DNA from: a virus
DNA: 36,132 nt
IMG/VR virus record: IMGVR_UViG_3300037189_004092
Coordinates: 1-36,132 of that record
Strand: one strand, 5' to 3'
The notes beneath the pieces were generated by a model. It had not been told where the DNA came from, ran no database searches, and saw only the letters and a list, made by a program, of their open reading frames with translations. Below are positions 16,643 through 24,283 of this stretch, in pieces. Position numbers and translations under genes: made by a program. Each line of letters opens with the position of its first letter. The first letter of the stretch is position 1.

Positions 16643-16759
16643 TCACGCCGGCCACGCCAGCGCGACCACAACGGCCACCGCTAGCCCAATCCAGCCGCCG
16701 ACCATGAACCCCAAGATCGCCGCCAGCAGCAGAACGATCAACGCGCCCTCAGCACTCAT
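16643..16759 (-). CDS. Predicted 38-residue membrane protein
   Basis: A short ORF reads MSAEGALIVLLLAAILGFMV then GGWIGLAVAVVVALAWPA, with two hydrophobic stretches joined by GGW. A GGGTGA-like site precedes the ATG. It sits just upstream of the small terminase gene and ends 16 bases before its start. Small membrane peptides of this sort are frequent in phages; the function is unknown. Coding status rests on composition, so moderate confidence. Confidence 0.45.
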   Translation of the reverse strand: MSAEGALIVLLLAAILGFMVGGWIGLAVAVVVALAWPA

Positions 16760-16792
16760 GCTTCACCCCCATCAAACCCCGATCCACGCCCG

Positions 16793-16942
16793 TGCACCCG
16801 CTGCACGTGCACGCGCTCCCCACACCCCTTACAGAGCGAGTGCGCGTGCAGGTGCAAAGCCCCCTTTTTGAGGGGCTTTTGCGCCCACCTGCACGACCAT
16901 GCACATGCACTGCACGTGCACAGCGCGTGCACAGCGCGTGCA
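16793..16942. repeat. TGCA / GTGCAC-rich repeat cluster flanking a hairpin
   Basis: Twelve TGCA tetramers lie within 150 bases. The 10-bp palindrome TGCACGTGCA occurs twice (16802-16811 and 16911-16920), one on each side of the hairpin at 16856-16879. An 11-bp unit CAGCGCGTGCA is repeated in perfect tandem (16921-16931 and 16932-16942). This looks like a set of protein-binding sites between the replication and packaging genes. Confidence 0.7.
16856..16880. terminator. Possible bidirectional terminator hairpin
   Basis: AAAGCCCC (16856-16863) pairs with GGGGCTTT (16872-16879) around an 8-base loop. T-runs are short on both strands (four on plus, three on minus). On the minus strand it would separate the replication block from the packaging/virion block. 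Confidence 0.55.
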
Positions 16943-16950
16943 GCCCCCAA

Positions 16951-17736
16951 TCAGTCCCCGCAAAAGCACGACAGCGTCCCCTCGTCGTTGAACATGTCAG
17001 CTTGGTCGACCATGAACCGATGCAGGTCCGAGTAGCTCGGCCGATCGCTGCGGAAGGTCGCCCCGACCGCCTGCTCCTGCCGCGCCCACCACACCGCGCG
17101 CTCGGGCTTGTCCTTGACCAGCCCCGCGATCTGCTGCGGGCCCTTCATGAAGCACAGGTCGCAGTTGCCCAGCGCCGTGACGCCGTTGCGGAACTCCAGC
17201 TTTAGGTCGAAGGGCTGAGCGCGCCAAAAGGCCTGCACATCGGCCTGGGTGACGCCCGCGCTGACCAGCGGCAGCAGCAGACCTCGAGCGCGCAGCTTTG
17301 GCACGCGCCTGGGCTCATCAGCGCGCACGCCGACCATGGTTTCCCAGTCACCTGGGCCCAGCAGCCGCTCGATGGCCTTGCCCTTGAGCTCCTCGCTGCA
17401 GAATCTGGCCACCGGGTTGGGCAGGTAGCTCTTGGCGGCGATCAGCTCGGCGAAGGGCTCGCCGGCCCTGCTGGCTGTCTCAAACGTGACGCGCTTGTAC
17501 TTGGGCGCCTCGCGTTGGTATTACACCCACGTGATGGGAACTTCCCAATGGTCTGAGCACGCCTGCACGAACCGCAGCGTGGCCTCGTCCTCCTTGCCGG
17601 TGTTGGCGAAGGTGACAACGGCATCGGGCGGCAGCCCGCCATTGGCCTGCAACACCCGCCACAGCATGTACGCGCTGGTCCTGCCGCCGCTGAAGCTGAT
17701 GCAGGTCGGACTGTCAATCTTGAATGGGTCACTCAT
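16951..17736 (-). pseudogene. PAPS reductase-like gene interrupted by an in-frame TAA
   Basis: From ATG 17736 (AGGTGGA upstream, overlapping the primase-helicase stop) the frame reads [20 protein letters not shown] with the PP-loop variant [10 protein letters not shown], characteristic of phage PAPS-reductase/DndC-like proteins. A TAA at 17523-17521 stops it after 71 residues. The same frame continues without shift through YQREAPKYKRVTFETASR, NPVARFCSEELKGK and NCDLCFMKGPQQ to a normal Cys-rich end (SCFCGD). The full product would be about 261 residues. The downstream part is well preserved, so the change is recent, an artefact, or read through. Confidence 0.75.
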
Positions 17737-19876
17737 CACTTCCACCTTTCCACATCGCCGGCGCGCCCGATCCCTGAGCCGCCCGCAGCCTTCCCGGCTC
17801 GGTCAGCACCACGCGCTTGGCCTTGGTCCGGTTCTCGCGGACGTACTCGATCTCCTCGAGCAGGCCATCGCGCTGCAGCTCGAACAGCATCGAGAAGAAG
17901 TCCCGCCGCTCGATGCGCGGGAACTGCTCGGCGCCCCGCAGCGCCAGCCAGGCGTTGTTGTTGGCCTGAGCGCTCATGCTTAGCCGCTGCCCGGCGTTCT
18001 CGGCATCGGCAAGTAGTCGGAGAATCGCAGCGCGTTGCGTGTTGCGCATCAGCGCAGCCGCAGCAGCCTGGCCCGGGATCGTCCCGAAGCGCTTGAAGGT
18101 TTTGCTGCCCTGATCGAACTCCACCCGCAGCTCGTCCTGTAGGGGGCCCAGGTTGCACTTCTCGTGGCGCACGGTGACGACCTGGCCATCGCGGACCATG
18201 GCCCAGCGCGAGCGGGCGCTGTTGTTCCAGGCGGTCGACCCGCTGAAGGTGCTGTTGGTGTCCTGGCCGGCGCCCATGCGCACGCTGGCCTTGTCGACGT
18301 GGGCCAGCAGCAGGACCGCGGCCCGGGTGACGTGGGCGATCAGGTTCAGGGCCCGCATGAAACCCCGCACGGCCGTCCGGTCGTTCTCGTTGTCGGCGAA
18401 CACGTCGCTGGCGTTGTCGATCACGATCACCTCGGCGCGCGTGCGCACGGCGGTGTCGGCCAGCCACTGCATGCGCTCGGTCGGGTGGCCATCGCGCCAC
18501 AGGACGCAGTCGGCCTGGGTCAGGTCGTACACGGCCATGCGGCCGTTCAGTGTCGACATCTCGACACCCTGGTCCTGGCAGATGTTGGCCACGCGGAAGT
18601 GCACCGTGCGCGCCTCGTCCTCGCCTGACAGCACCAGGACCCGGCTCTGCTTGGTGTCGATGCCCATGAACTGCTGACCGGTGGCCAGGGAAACGCCCAG
18701 CTGCAGGGACAGGTTCGACTTGCCCACGCCACCGTTGGCGGCCAGAAGCGTCACCGTGCCCTCGGGCAGCCAGCCCTCGAGGCGCCAGGCCGTGGGCTCG
18801 GGCTTGGTGTGGGCCAGCGCCCCCCAGTCCATCGGCACCAGGTCGCCGGCCGCCGGTGATGCAGGCGCGGTGATCTCGCCCGTCTCGGGGTCGACGTCGG
18901 CCGCCTTGCCCAGGTTGACGGTGATGCTGGGCGGCTTGCGGTTGTCAGGCGCGAACTTCTCGGCGCTGCGCACCGCCCGCTCGATCTCGTCGTACCGCGA
19001 CTGCCAGCGCCGGATCTCCTCCTCGGGCCCGGCCGGCTTGACCTGGTGCATCAGGTCGCGCAGGAACTCCACGGCCGCCCCAGGGAACATGCCGTTGGAC
19101 ACCAGGCTGGCGGCCAGGCGCGTGATCGACTCGTGGTACACGCGCTGTCCCGGATTGGGATCTGTCAGGCCCGCGATCATCTCGCCCGCGTGCACGCCCT
19201 GCCCCGGCGTTGATGCAGATTTAGTGGTCTGCACCTGCGACGCAGCCCGCAGGTGGTCTAGGTCAATCCCGATCGCGTGGCAGGCGTCCTCGAGGGACCA
19301 GCGCACTGATGGGCGCCAGGTGTCGAGCTGCACCGCCCACTCGCCGGCGGCCCGCGGTTTGGTGTTCTGCCCGACTGGCAGGCGGACATAACGCACCGCG
19401 TTATTACCGCTGCGGTCGGCCTTGATGAACCCCCGCGTGGCCAAAGCCTGCATAAGTAGGTCTACGAGCTGCCTATTTCGGGCATCAGGATCGTCTAGGT
19501 CAATCAAAATCCCGACCTGGAACTTGCCAGGGCTGGTCTGGATCGCGTAGCTGTAACCCTGCAAGTCCTGAAGCTGCACGTCGTCCAGCACCAGCACAGC
19601 AAGCCTGACAAACGCATCCTTGCGCCGCACGCAGTCACCCTCCTCGGTGGCGGTGAGCACGGCGGTGCAGTAATAGGTGTTGTCTTGATGGCTGCGATCA
19701 ATCAGCGCCGCCTGTTGCGGCGTGCCTTTGTAGATGCGCCCGGTCCACACGGCCGGCGGTGCGTTGCTGGGGTCTGCTCTGAACGTGCACACCCAGCCGT
19801 GTGTGCCCTCCATGAGCTCGCCGTAGATCTCGGCCAAGAAGTCGCTGTTGGTCATGGTTGGTGCTCCGACAACCAT
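17729..19876 (-). CDS. Primase-helicase (AEP-type primase plus RepA-like helicase)
   Basis: The product is 715 residues. The N-terminal half resembles RepB/AEP-type primases, with acidic pairs in LAVLVLDDV (93-100) and [10 protein letters not shown] (122-131) and the motif [16 protein letters not shown] (158-173). The C-terminal half is a RepA-like ring ATPase, with Walker A NGGVGKS (381-387), Walker [14 protein letters not shown] (481-493), LLLAHVDK (522-529) and [13 protein letters not shown] (546-558). A short helical tail follows. It would prime and unwind phage DNA. Two ATGs are possible (19876, or 19855 with GGAG eight bases upstream). It follows Cro closely. Confidence 0.85.
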   Translation of the reverse strand: MVVGAPTMTNSDFLAEIYGELMEGTHGWVCTFRADPSNAPPAVWTGRIYKGTPQQAALIDRSHQDNTYYCTAVLTATEEGDCVRRKDAFVRLAVLVLDDVQLQDLQGYSYAIQTSPGKFQVGILIDLDDPDARNRQLVDLLMQALATRGFIKADRSGNNAVRYVRLPVGQNTKPRAAGEWAVQLDTWRPSVRWSLEDACHAIGIDLDHLRAASQVQTTKSASTPGQGVHAGEMIAGLTDPNPGQRVYHESITRLAASLVSNGMFPGAAVEFLRDLMHQVKPAGPEEEIRRWQSRYDEIERAVRSAEKFAPDNRKPPSITVNLGKAADVDPETGEITAPASPAAGDLVPMDWGALAHTKPEPTAWRLEGWLPEGTVTLLAANGGVGKSNLSLQLGVSLATGQQFMGIDTKQSRVLVLSGEDEARTVHFRVANICQDQGVEMSTLNGRMAVYDLTQADCVLWRDGHPTERMQWLADTAVRTRAEVIVIDNASDVFADNENDRTAVRGFMRALNLIAHVTRAAVLLLAHVDKASVRMGAGQDTNSTFSGSTAWNNSARSRWAMVRDGQVVTVRHEKCNLGPLQDELRVEFDQGSKTFKRFGTIPGQAAAAALMRNTQRAAILRLLADAENAGQRLSMSAQANNNAWLALRGAEQFPRIERRDFFSMLFELQRDGLLEEIEYVRENRTKAKRVVLTEPGRLRAAQGSGAPAMWKGGSDE

Positions 19877-19878
19877 GG

Positions 19879-20121
19879 CTACACCTCAACGGCTACCAGC
19901 TCCTCGATCTTGATGCGCACCTTTTTCTCGCGCGCAATCTTCATCAGCTCCGGCCAGTGCCGCTGCGGGATCTGGCCCCCAGTGCCCTCGGGCCGCGGCT
20001 GGCACCAGCGGCTGAGCGTGCTCTTGTCCAGGTTCAGGCGTTCAGCGACCTCAGTCTTGCCGCCCAGGCGCTGGATGACCTCGTAGGCCGGGGAGAGGGT
20101 GTGGATCGTGGGTATTGGCAT
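19879..20121 (-). CDS. Cro-like HTH regulator
   Basis: The product is 80 residues, starting MPIPTIHTLSPAYEVIQRLG, with GGAG six bases upstream. The helix-turn-helix is GGKTEVAERLNLDKSTLSRW, in the style of small Cro/YdaS-like proteins; a WPELMKIAREKKVRIKIEEL segment closes the fold. It is the first gene of the long leftward arm and is divergent from the repressor gene, so it is the natural partner of the lysis-lysogeny switch. Two TTGCG-type operators lie in the gap. Confidence 0.8.
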   Translation of the reverse strand: MPIPTIHTLSPAYEVIQRLGGKTEVAERLNLDKSTLSRWCQPRPEGTGGQIPQRHWPELMKIAREKKVRIKIEELVAVEV

Positions 20122-20139
20122 TTGCACTCCGTGTTGTTG

Positions 20140-20148
20140 TTGCCGCAA
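20140..20148. promoter_or_regulatory. Candidate operator 1 (TTGCCGCAA)
   Basis: This 9-bp near-palindrome lies in the predicted leader of the Cro transcript. It matches operator 2 at eight of nine positions, and the two start 34 bp apart, about three helical turns. Confidence 0.5.
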
Positions 20149-20162
20149 TCTTGAGGCTGCTC

Positions 20163-20168
20163 ATTGTA
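20163..20168 (-). promoter_or_regulatory. Candidate -10 box of the leftward (Cro) promoter
   Basis: TACAAT on the minus strand, five of six consensus positions, about 42 bp upstream of the Cro ATG. No good -35 box is visible at normal spacing, so it may need an activator. Confidence 0.4.
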
Positions 20169-20173
20169 TGAGG

Positions 20174-20202
20174 TTGACGCAATATGGAGAGACTGCCACT
20201 AT
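20174..20202 (+). promoter_or_regulatory. Candidate repressor promoter overlapping operator 2
   Basis: TTGACG (20174-20179) as -35 and CACTAT (20197-20202) as -10 are spaced 17 bp. Operator 2 (TTGACGCAA, 20174-20182) covers the -35, so repressor or Cro bound there would control the repressor gene. Confidence 0.45.
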
Positions 20203-20247
20203 CTAGTCCCTGTTGATTTAGAAGCGGCTGTTTCGCTTTCCGTAGCT

Positions 20248-20832
20248 ATGAACACACAATGGTTTCGCGGTCGGCTCACCGACAAGAAGTTGTCTCAGAG
20301 AAGGTTGGCGAAGATGTTGGAAATTGACCCTGCGGCGGTGTCGCTCATGTTCAGAGGGCTGCGCCGAATGACGCCCCATGAGGCGCACCAGATCTCCACG
20401 ATTCTCGGCGTGCCGCTGAACGAGGTGATGCGCAACGCCGGCATCGAGGTGACCGAGGACGTCAAGCGCTGCCCTGTGGCCGCGCACGTGGATGAGAACG
20501 GTGTGGTTACGACAATGCCACCGCGAACTCACGACGACGTCATTGGCCCGGCCGACTGCCCCTTTGGGACATTCGCAATCCAGGTGCGTTCGCACTCCAG
20601 CACGAAGGACGGCTGGTTGCTGTTCGTGACGCCGGCCCAGCTCGCGCCCGCGGACAACATCGACCAGCTGTGCCTGGTGGCCACGGGCGACGGCCGGCAG
20701 ATCCTGGCCGTGGTGCGCCGCGGCTACCGCCGGGACACGCACAACCTGATCATCTGGCCCTCCAACGAGATGATCGCGGACGCCTCGATCACCTGGACTT
20801 CCACGGTCCTCTGGATCAAGCCCCTGTATTGA
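20248..20832 (+). CDS. CI-like repressor without visible S24 catalytic residues
   Basis: The product is 194 residues from ATG 20248. The N-terminal XRE helix-turn-helix is LSQRRLAKMLEIDPAAVSLMFRG (about residues 15-37). The C-terminal half (DCPFGTFAIQVRSHSSTKDGW, then LLFVTPAQLAPADNIDQLC and QILAVVRRGY) has the order of a LexA/CI S24 dimerisation domain, but the usual Ser-Met and Lys catalytic pattern is not apparent. It may therefore not self-cleave. It is divergent from Cro. No Shine-Dalgarno precedes the ATG; an in-frame TTG at 20164 is less likely. Confidence 0.8.
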   Translation: MNTQWFRGRLTDKKLSQRRLAKMLEIDPAAVSLMFRGLRRMTPHEAHQISTILGVPLNEVMRNAGIEVTEDVKRCPVAAHVDENGVVTTMPPRTHDDVIGPADCPFGTFAIQVRSHSSTKDGWLLFVTPAQLAPADNIDQLCLVATGDGRQILAVVRRGYRRDTHNLIIWPSNEMIADASITWTSTVLWIKPLY

Positions 20833-20843
20833 CCTGTCGGGAC

Positions 20844-20860
20844 GTAGGGTATATCCCTAC
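20844..20860. promoter_or_regulatory. 17-bp inverted repeat GTAGGG-N5-CCCTAC
   Basis: Perfect 6-bp arms (20844-20849 and 20855-20860) surround TATAT, 12 bases after the repressor stop and upstream of the early rightward promoter. It could be an operator or a weak terminator; no T-run follows. Confidence 0.5.
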
Positions 20861-20879
20861 TAAATAGTCGGGCTAAGTG

Positions 20880-20908
20880 TTGCGCTATTCGCATCGTGGA
20901 GATACATT
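20880..20908 (+). promoter_or_regulatory. Candidate early rightward promoter
   Basis: TTGCGC (20880-20885) and TACATT (20903-20908) are separated by 17 bp. Perfect arms GTGTTGCG (20877-20884) and CGCAACAC (20917-20924) bracket it and carry the same TTGCG half-site as the Cro/repressor operators, so it is probably repressed in lysogeny. Confidence 0.5.
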
Positions 20909-20941
20909 CACTCCATCGCAACACGAACCGGAGCCCGAACC

Positions 20942-21205
20942 ATGAACACCGCAATCAACCACCTCGATGTAATGCAAGAGTTCGCCACGATCATTCGCGG
21001 CGAGCATCCAGGTTGGTCTGGCGACAAGCGTGAAAACGCCGGTTTCTTTCTTCGCACCCTGCGCAACGACATGCCTGAGCAGGCCAAGGCTCTCGCCTTT
21101 GACGTCGAGTGCAATCTCAACGACTTCTCCGAGCTGACCGGCCTTCCGCACCGCACCCTCGAGCAGGCGCAGCGCGTTCTGTACGGCCAATGGGCTAGCC
21201 TGTAA
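20942..21205 (+). CDS. Hypothetical early protein
   Basis: The product is 87 residues, starting MNTAINHLDVMQEFATIIRG, with GGAG eight bases before the ATG. The protein is mostly helical with a HPGWSGDKRENAGFFLRTLRN turn and an LTGLPHRTLEQAQRVLYGQW end. It is the first gene of the early rightward unit, after the TTGCGC promoter. I recognise no family. An early host-takeover or regulatory role is possible but unsupported. Confidence 0.65.
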   Translation: MNTAINHLDVMQEFATIIRGEHPGWSGDKRENAGFFLRTLRNDMPEQAKALAFDVECNLNDFSELTGLPHRTLEQAQRVLYGQWASL

Positions 21206-21221
21206 ACACCCCTCCCCCGAA

Positions 21222-21249
21222 CTGGCCCTTCCCCACCTACAAGGGCCAG
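21222..21249 (+). other. Perfect 9-bp hairpin in early-gene gap
   Basis: CTGGCCCTT (21222-21230) and AAGGGCCAG (21241-21249) pair around a 10-base loop. No T-run follows, so it may be an RNA processing or pausing element rather than a terminator. The rest of the 130-base gap shows nothing else. Confidence 0.5.
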
Positions 21250-21335
21250 CCCTACAAACCGCCCCGGCAACCAAAGCAAGACCCCCTTAAGAAATACCCG
21301 CCGGCACCCTTCTGACCCACGACAGGACCCACACC

Positions 21336-21515
21336 ATGCTTCGACCCTCTCACTTCCGCACGCCTCGCACCATTCACGAGGCCTGCTTCACTGACTGCAG
21401 CTACATCTACCGCACGCCTGGCGAGCGCCGCATGGCCAAGGCCGCGGACATCGCCTTCGCCACCGCGCTTGGCATCGCAGGAGCTTCTTTGCTGTTTTAC
21501 TGGCTCAGTCTTTGA
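21336..21515 (+). CDS. Small membrane protein
   Basis: The product is 59 residues, starting MLRPSHFRTPRTIHEAC. The N-terminal half is basic with two Cys and the C-terminal half is one hydrophobic span (FATALGIAGASLLFYWLSL). A weak AGGA lies 8-9 bases before the ATG. It is in the early rightward unit. The topology predicts the N-terminus in the cytoplasm. The function is unknown. Confidence 0.55.
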   Translation: MLRPSHFRTPRTIHEACFTDCSYIYRTPGERRMAKAADIAFATALGIAGASLLFYWLSL

Positions 21516-21559
21516 GCCACTGTGATGCGATTCTGGCAACTCATCAACAGGAACACAAC

Positions 21560-21820
21560 ATGACCATCACCTTCCAACCCCTTAAAGATTACCGCAAAGC
21601 CCTGCAGAGCTTTGACTGGCTCTACGACTACAGCGACGACCACGCCTTCTGGGCCAAGTCCAAGCGCGAATACGACCGGCTCTGGGACCAGGCAAAGATC
21701 AGCGACGACCACCGCCAGGTGTGGGACGAGGAGCAGGCCCGGCGTCAGGCTGAACAAGAGAAGCGCGAAGCGCAGTACCGGGCCCGCGTGCTGCGCGCCA
21801 ACAACGAGATCAACGACTGA
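21560..21820 (+). CDS. Small charged early protein
   Basis: The product is 86 residues from ATG 21560, with AGGA eight bases upstream; an earlier start at 21512 is less likely. It begins MTITFQPLKDYRKALQSFDW, then YDYSDDHAFWAKSKREYDRLW, and ends in a long charged helix (EEQARRQAEQEKREAQYRAR). It is probably alpha-helical and cytoplasmic. It lies directly before the Sak4-like ATPase gene (13-base gap), suggesting a link to recombination. The family is not recognised. Confidence 0.65.
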   Translation: MTITFQPLKDYRKALQSFDWLYDYSDDHAFWAKSKREYDRLWDQAKISDDHRQVWDEEQARRQAEQEKREAQYRARVLRANNEIND

Positions 21821-21833
21821 AGGAACCAACGAC

Positions 21834-22583
21834 ATGGCATTCGACCTCTCATCCATTCGCCGCACCAAGAGGCTGCGCGCCCCGAAGATCGTCATCGCCG
21901 GCCCCGGCAAGATCGGCAAGACGACGTTCGCCGCCAGCGCCCCCAACGCGATTGGCATCCTGACTGAGGACGGCGCTGACGCGGTTGACGCAGCGGCCTT
22001 TCCTCTGGCCACCAGCCTGGCCGACGTCTACCAGGCCATCAGCACGCTGCTGAATGAGGAGCACGACTACGGCACCGTGTTCCTGGATTCGCTCGACTGG
22101 CTAGAGCCACTTGTACACACACATGTGTGTACACAGAACAAGTGGGCCACGATTGAGGCCGCCGGCTACGGCAAGGGCTACATCGCCGCGGCCGAGGAGT
22201 GGCGCACGCTGCTGCAGGGTTTCGAGGAGCTGCGCGCTCAGCGGAACATGGCCGTGATCCTGATCGCGCACGACAAGATCAAGCGCTTCGAGTCACCGCT
22301 GCACGACGGGTACGACCAGTACGTGCTCAAGCTCCACGACCGCGCCGGTGCCCTGGTGCAGGAGTGGGCCGACGTCATCGGCTGGGCCAACTACCAGATC
22401 GTCACGACCGAGTCGGACGCTGGCTACGGCAACAAAGAAGTCAAGGCCCGCACGACGGGCAAACGGATTCTCCACGTCGAGCCGCACCCCGCCCACATGG
22501 GTGGCAACCGATTCGGCCTGAAGAACATGCCCCTCGATTGGGAGGCATTCGCCGCGGCTTTGTCCGCATCTCAAAACGCCTGA
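21834..22583 (+). CDS. Sak4-like RecA-fold ATPase
   Basis: The product is 249 residues, starting MAFDLSSIRRTKRLRAPKIV, with AGGA upstream. Walker A is GPGKIGKT (23-30) and the Walker B-like strand is YGTVFLDSLDW (about 78-88); the order fits the AAA_24/Sak4 group. These ATPases act in phage single-strand annealing recombination, usually next to a DUF669 ssDNA-binding partner, as here. There is an 18-base gap to that partner. The C-terminal block TGKRILHVEPHPAHMGGNRF is typical. Confidence 0.8.
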   Translation: MAFDLSSIRRTKRLRAPKIVIAGPGKIGKTTFAASAPNAIGILTEDGADAVDAAAFPLATSLADVYQAISTLLNEEHDYGTVFLDSLDWLEPLVHTHVCTQNKWATIEAAGYGKGYIAAAEEWRTLLQGFEELRAQRNMAVILIAHDKIKRFESPLHDGYDQYVLKLHDRAGALVQEWADVIGWANYQIVTTESDAGYGNKEVKARTTGKRILHVEPHPAHMGGNRFGLKNMPLDWEAFAAALSASQNA

Positions 22584-22601
22584 ACCAAGGAAATCTGAAT
22601 C

Positions 22602-23081
22602 ATGGCAACTCTCAACTTTCAAGCCTCATCCGTCCAATTTGAAGAACGCGCGCCTAGGTCCTATGGCCCGCTGCCCCCCGGCGACTACGAAATGATGGTC
22701 ACCGCATCGGCCAGCAAGCCGACCAAGAGCGGCAACGGCGAGTACCTAGAGCTTGAGATGCAGATCATCAGCGGCGAGCACTCTGGCCGCCGCTACTGGG
22801 AGCGGTTGAACCTTAACAACCCCTCGCAGCAGACGGTGAAGATCGCCAAGGAGCAGCTCGCGCGGCTGCTGATGGCGATGCACATAGATCGCATTGAGGA
22901 CACACGCGAAATGCACGACATCCCGTTCATCGCGGAGGTGGGCATCGACAAGAAGGACGACAGCAAGAACGTGATCTGGAACTACCGCGCGGCCGTCGAC
23001 GCGCCAGTGGCAACACCTGCAGCGCCGGCCAGGCCGGCACCAGCTGCGGCGGCCAACAAGTCAGCACGCCCCTGGGGTTGA
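22602..23081 (+). CDS. DUF669 ssDNA-binding partner of Sak4
   Basis: The product is 159 residues, starting MATLNFQASSVQFEERAPRS. The core LPPGDYEMMVTASASKPTKSG, EYLELEMQIISGEHSGRRYWERLNL and YRAAV pattern is that of DUF669, an OB-like fold. The C-terminus is Pro/Ala-rich and ends ARPWG. In known phages DUF669 proteins bind ssDNA and stimulate Sak4-like annealing. It shares an operon with the Sak4-like gene and is followed two bases later by the exonuclease gene. Confidence 0.75.
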   Translation: MATLNFQASSVQFEERAPRSYGPLPPGDYEMMVTASASKPTKSGNGEYLELEMQIISGEHSGRRYWERLNLNNPSQQTVKIAKEQLARLLMAMHIDRIEDTREMHDIPFIAEVGIDKKDDSKNVIWNYRAAVDAPVATPAAPARPAPAAAANKSARPWG

Positions 23082-23083
23082 AC

Positions 23084-24283
23084 ATGGCGGCGCTTCCTGA
23101 AGATCCTCACACCACCAGCGCCGCGATCGTGCGGTGGTACGAGAGCAAGCCGCAGGAGCACCGCCCCCACATGGGGGCCAGCCTGATCGGCCACGTCTGC
23201 GACCGCTACATCTGGCTGACCTGGCGCTGGGCCATGAAGCCGGAGTTTAAGGGCCGCATCCTGCGCCTGTTCAATACCGGCGTGCGCGAGGAGCCCCGCC
23301 TGATCGAGGAGCTGCGCGGCATCGGCGCCGAGGTGTGGGACACCGACCCGGCCACCGGCGGCCAGTGGCGCGTGAGCGCGTGCAACGGGCATTTCGGGGG
23401 CTCGCTGGACGGCGTGGCCAAGGGCCTGCCCGAGGGCCCCAAGACGGCCGCGGTGCTGGAGTTCAAGACGCACTCCAACAAGTCCTGGAACGACGTCGTC
23501 AAGAAAGGCGTGCAGGCCAGCAAGGCGCAGCACTATGACCAGATGACGGTCTACATGGGGCTGATGGAGCTGGACCGCGCGCTCTACATGGCCGTCAACA
23601 AGGACACCGACGACGTGTACACCGAGTGGGTGCACTTCAGCCGCGAGCGGTTCGACCAGCTGATCGAGCGCGCCCAGCGCCTGCTCGACTCACCGCAGCC
23701 GCCCTACCGCATCAGCACCGACCCCGAGCACTTCGAGTGCAAGTACTGCAGCATGTGGAAGGTCTGCCACGGTGGCCAGGCCGGCGAGCCCAACTGCCGC
23801 ACCTGCTGCCACTCGACGCCGATCCACGACGCGCAGTGGCGCTGCGCGATGAAAGGTGAGCTCATCTCGGACGCTGAGCAGCGCGCCGGCTGCAACACGC
23901 ACCTGATGATCCCGGGCCTGCTGCCCTACGCGGAAGCAGTGGACGGCGGCGAGAACTTCGTCGTGTACCGGCACACCGAGACGGGCAAGCTGTTCGTCAA
24001 CGGCCCCGACGGGTGCGCGGACCAGGGCCCGGTGTTTTCGAGCAAGGAACTGCACCGCTGCCCGGGCTCACTGATCGGCGAGATGTCGACGTTCAAGGAC
24101 CAGTTCCCTGGCGCGACGGTGACCAGCGGCCGCGTGTTCGCGCCCAAGACTGTGGGCACGATCATGGACATGGAGTCCGACGACCTGGACGCGATCCCAG
24201 TCAAGCCTACGACCAAGGCGCAGAAGGAGGCCGCGGCCAAGAGGACGCGCACCGCGAAGGCAATCATGGAGGGCAAGGTATGA
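23084..24283 (+). CDS. PD-(D/E)XK exonuclease with Cys cluster
   Basis: The product is 399 residues from ATG 23084. The nuclease core has GGSLDGVAKG (D109) and VLEFKTHSNKSW (E126, K128), the D-ExK pattern of RecB/Cas4-type nucleases. A later cluster of cysteines (FECKYCSMWKVCHGG, PNCRTC, WRCAMKG, GCNTHL; about 215-275) recalls the iron-sulfur site of Cas4/AddB-like proteins. It would supply single strands for the Sak4/DUF669 pair. It overlaps the next gene as ATGA. An in-frame TTG at 23078 is less likely. Confidence 0.8.
   Translation: MAALPEDPHTTSAAIVRWYESKPQEHRPHMGASLIGHVCDRYIWLTWRWAMKPEFKGRILRLFNTGVREEPRLIEELRGIGAEVWDTDPATGGQWRVSACNGHFGGSLDGVAKGLPEGPKTAAVLEFKTHSNKSWNDVVKKGVQASKAQHYDQMTVYMGLMELDRALYMAVNKDTDDVYTEWVHFSRERFDQLIERAQRLLDSPQPPYRISTDPEHFECKYCSMWKVCHGGQAGEPNCRTCCHSTPIHDAQWRCAMKGELISDAEQRAGCNTHLMIPGLLPYAEAVDGGENFVVYRHTETGKLFVNGPDGCADQGPVFSSKELHRCPGSLIGEMSTFKDQFPGATVTSGRVFAPKTVGTIMDMESDDLDAIPVKPTTKAQKEAAAKRTRTAKAIMEGKV

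Noticed and set aside
16793-16942. Possible CRISPR array in the TGCA cluster
   Set aside because: Repeat units are only 4-11 bp with no regular spacers; no cas genes are present.
16756-16950. Minus-strand frame with CxxC motifs through the TGCA repeats
   Set aside because: Its stop overlaps the next ATG as ATGA, but only TTG/GTG starts exist and the composition follows the repeats and hairpin; not supported as a gene.
23078-24283. Exonuclease as a Cas4 of a CRISPR system
   Set aside because: It has a Cas4-like Cys cluster, but the context is a Sak4/DUF669 recombination cassette without cas1 or cas2.
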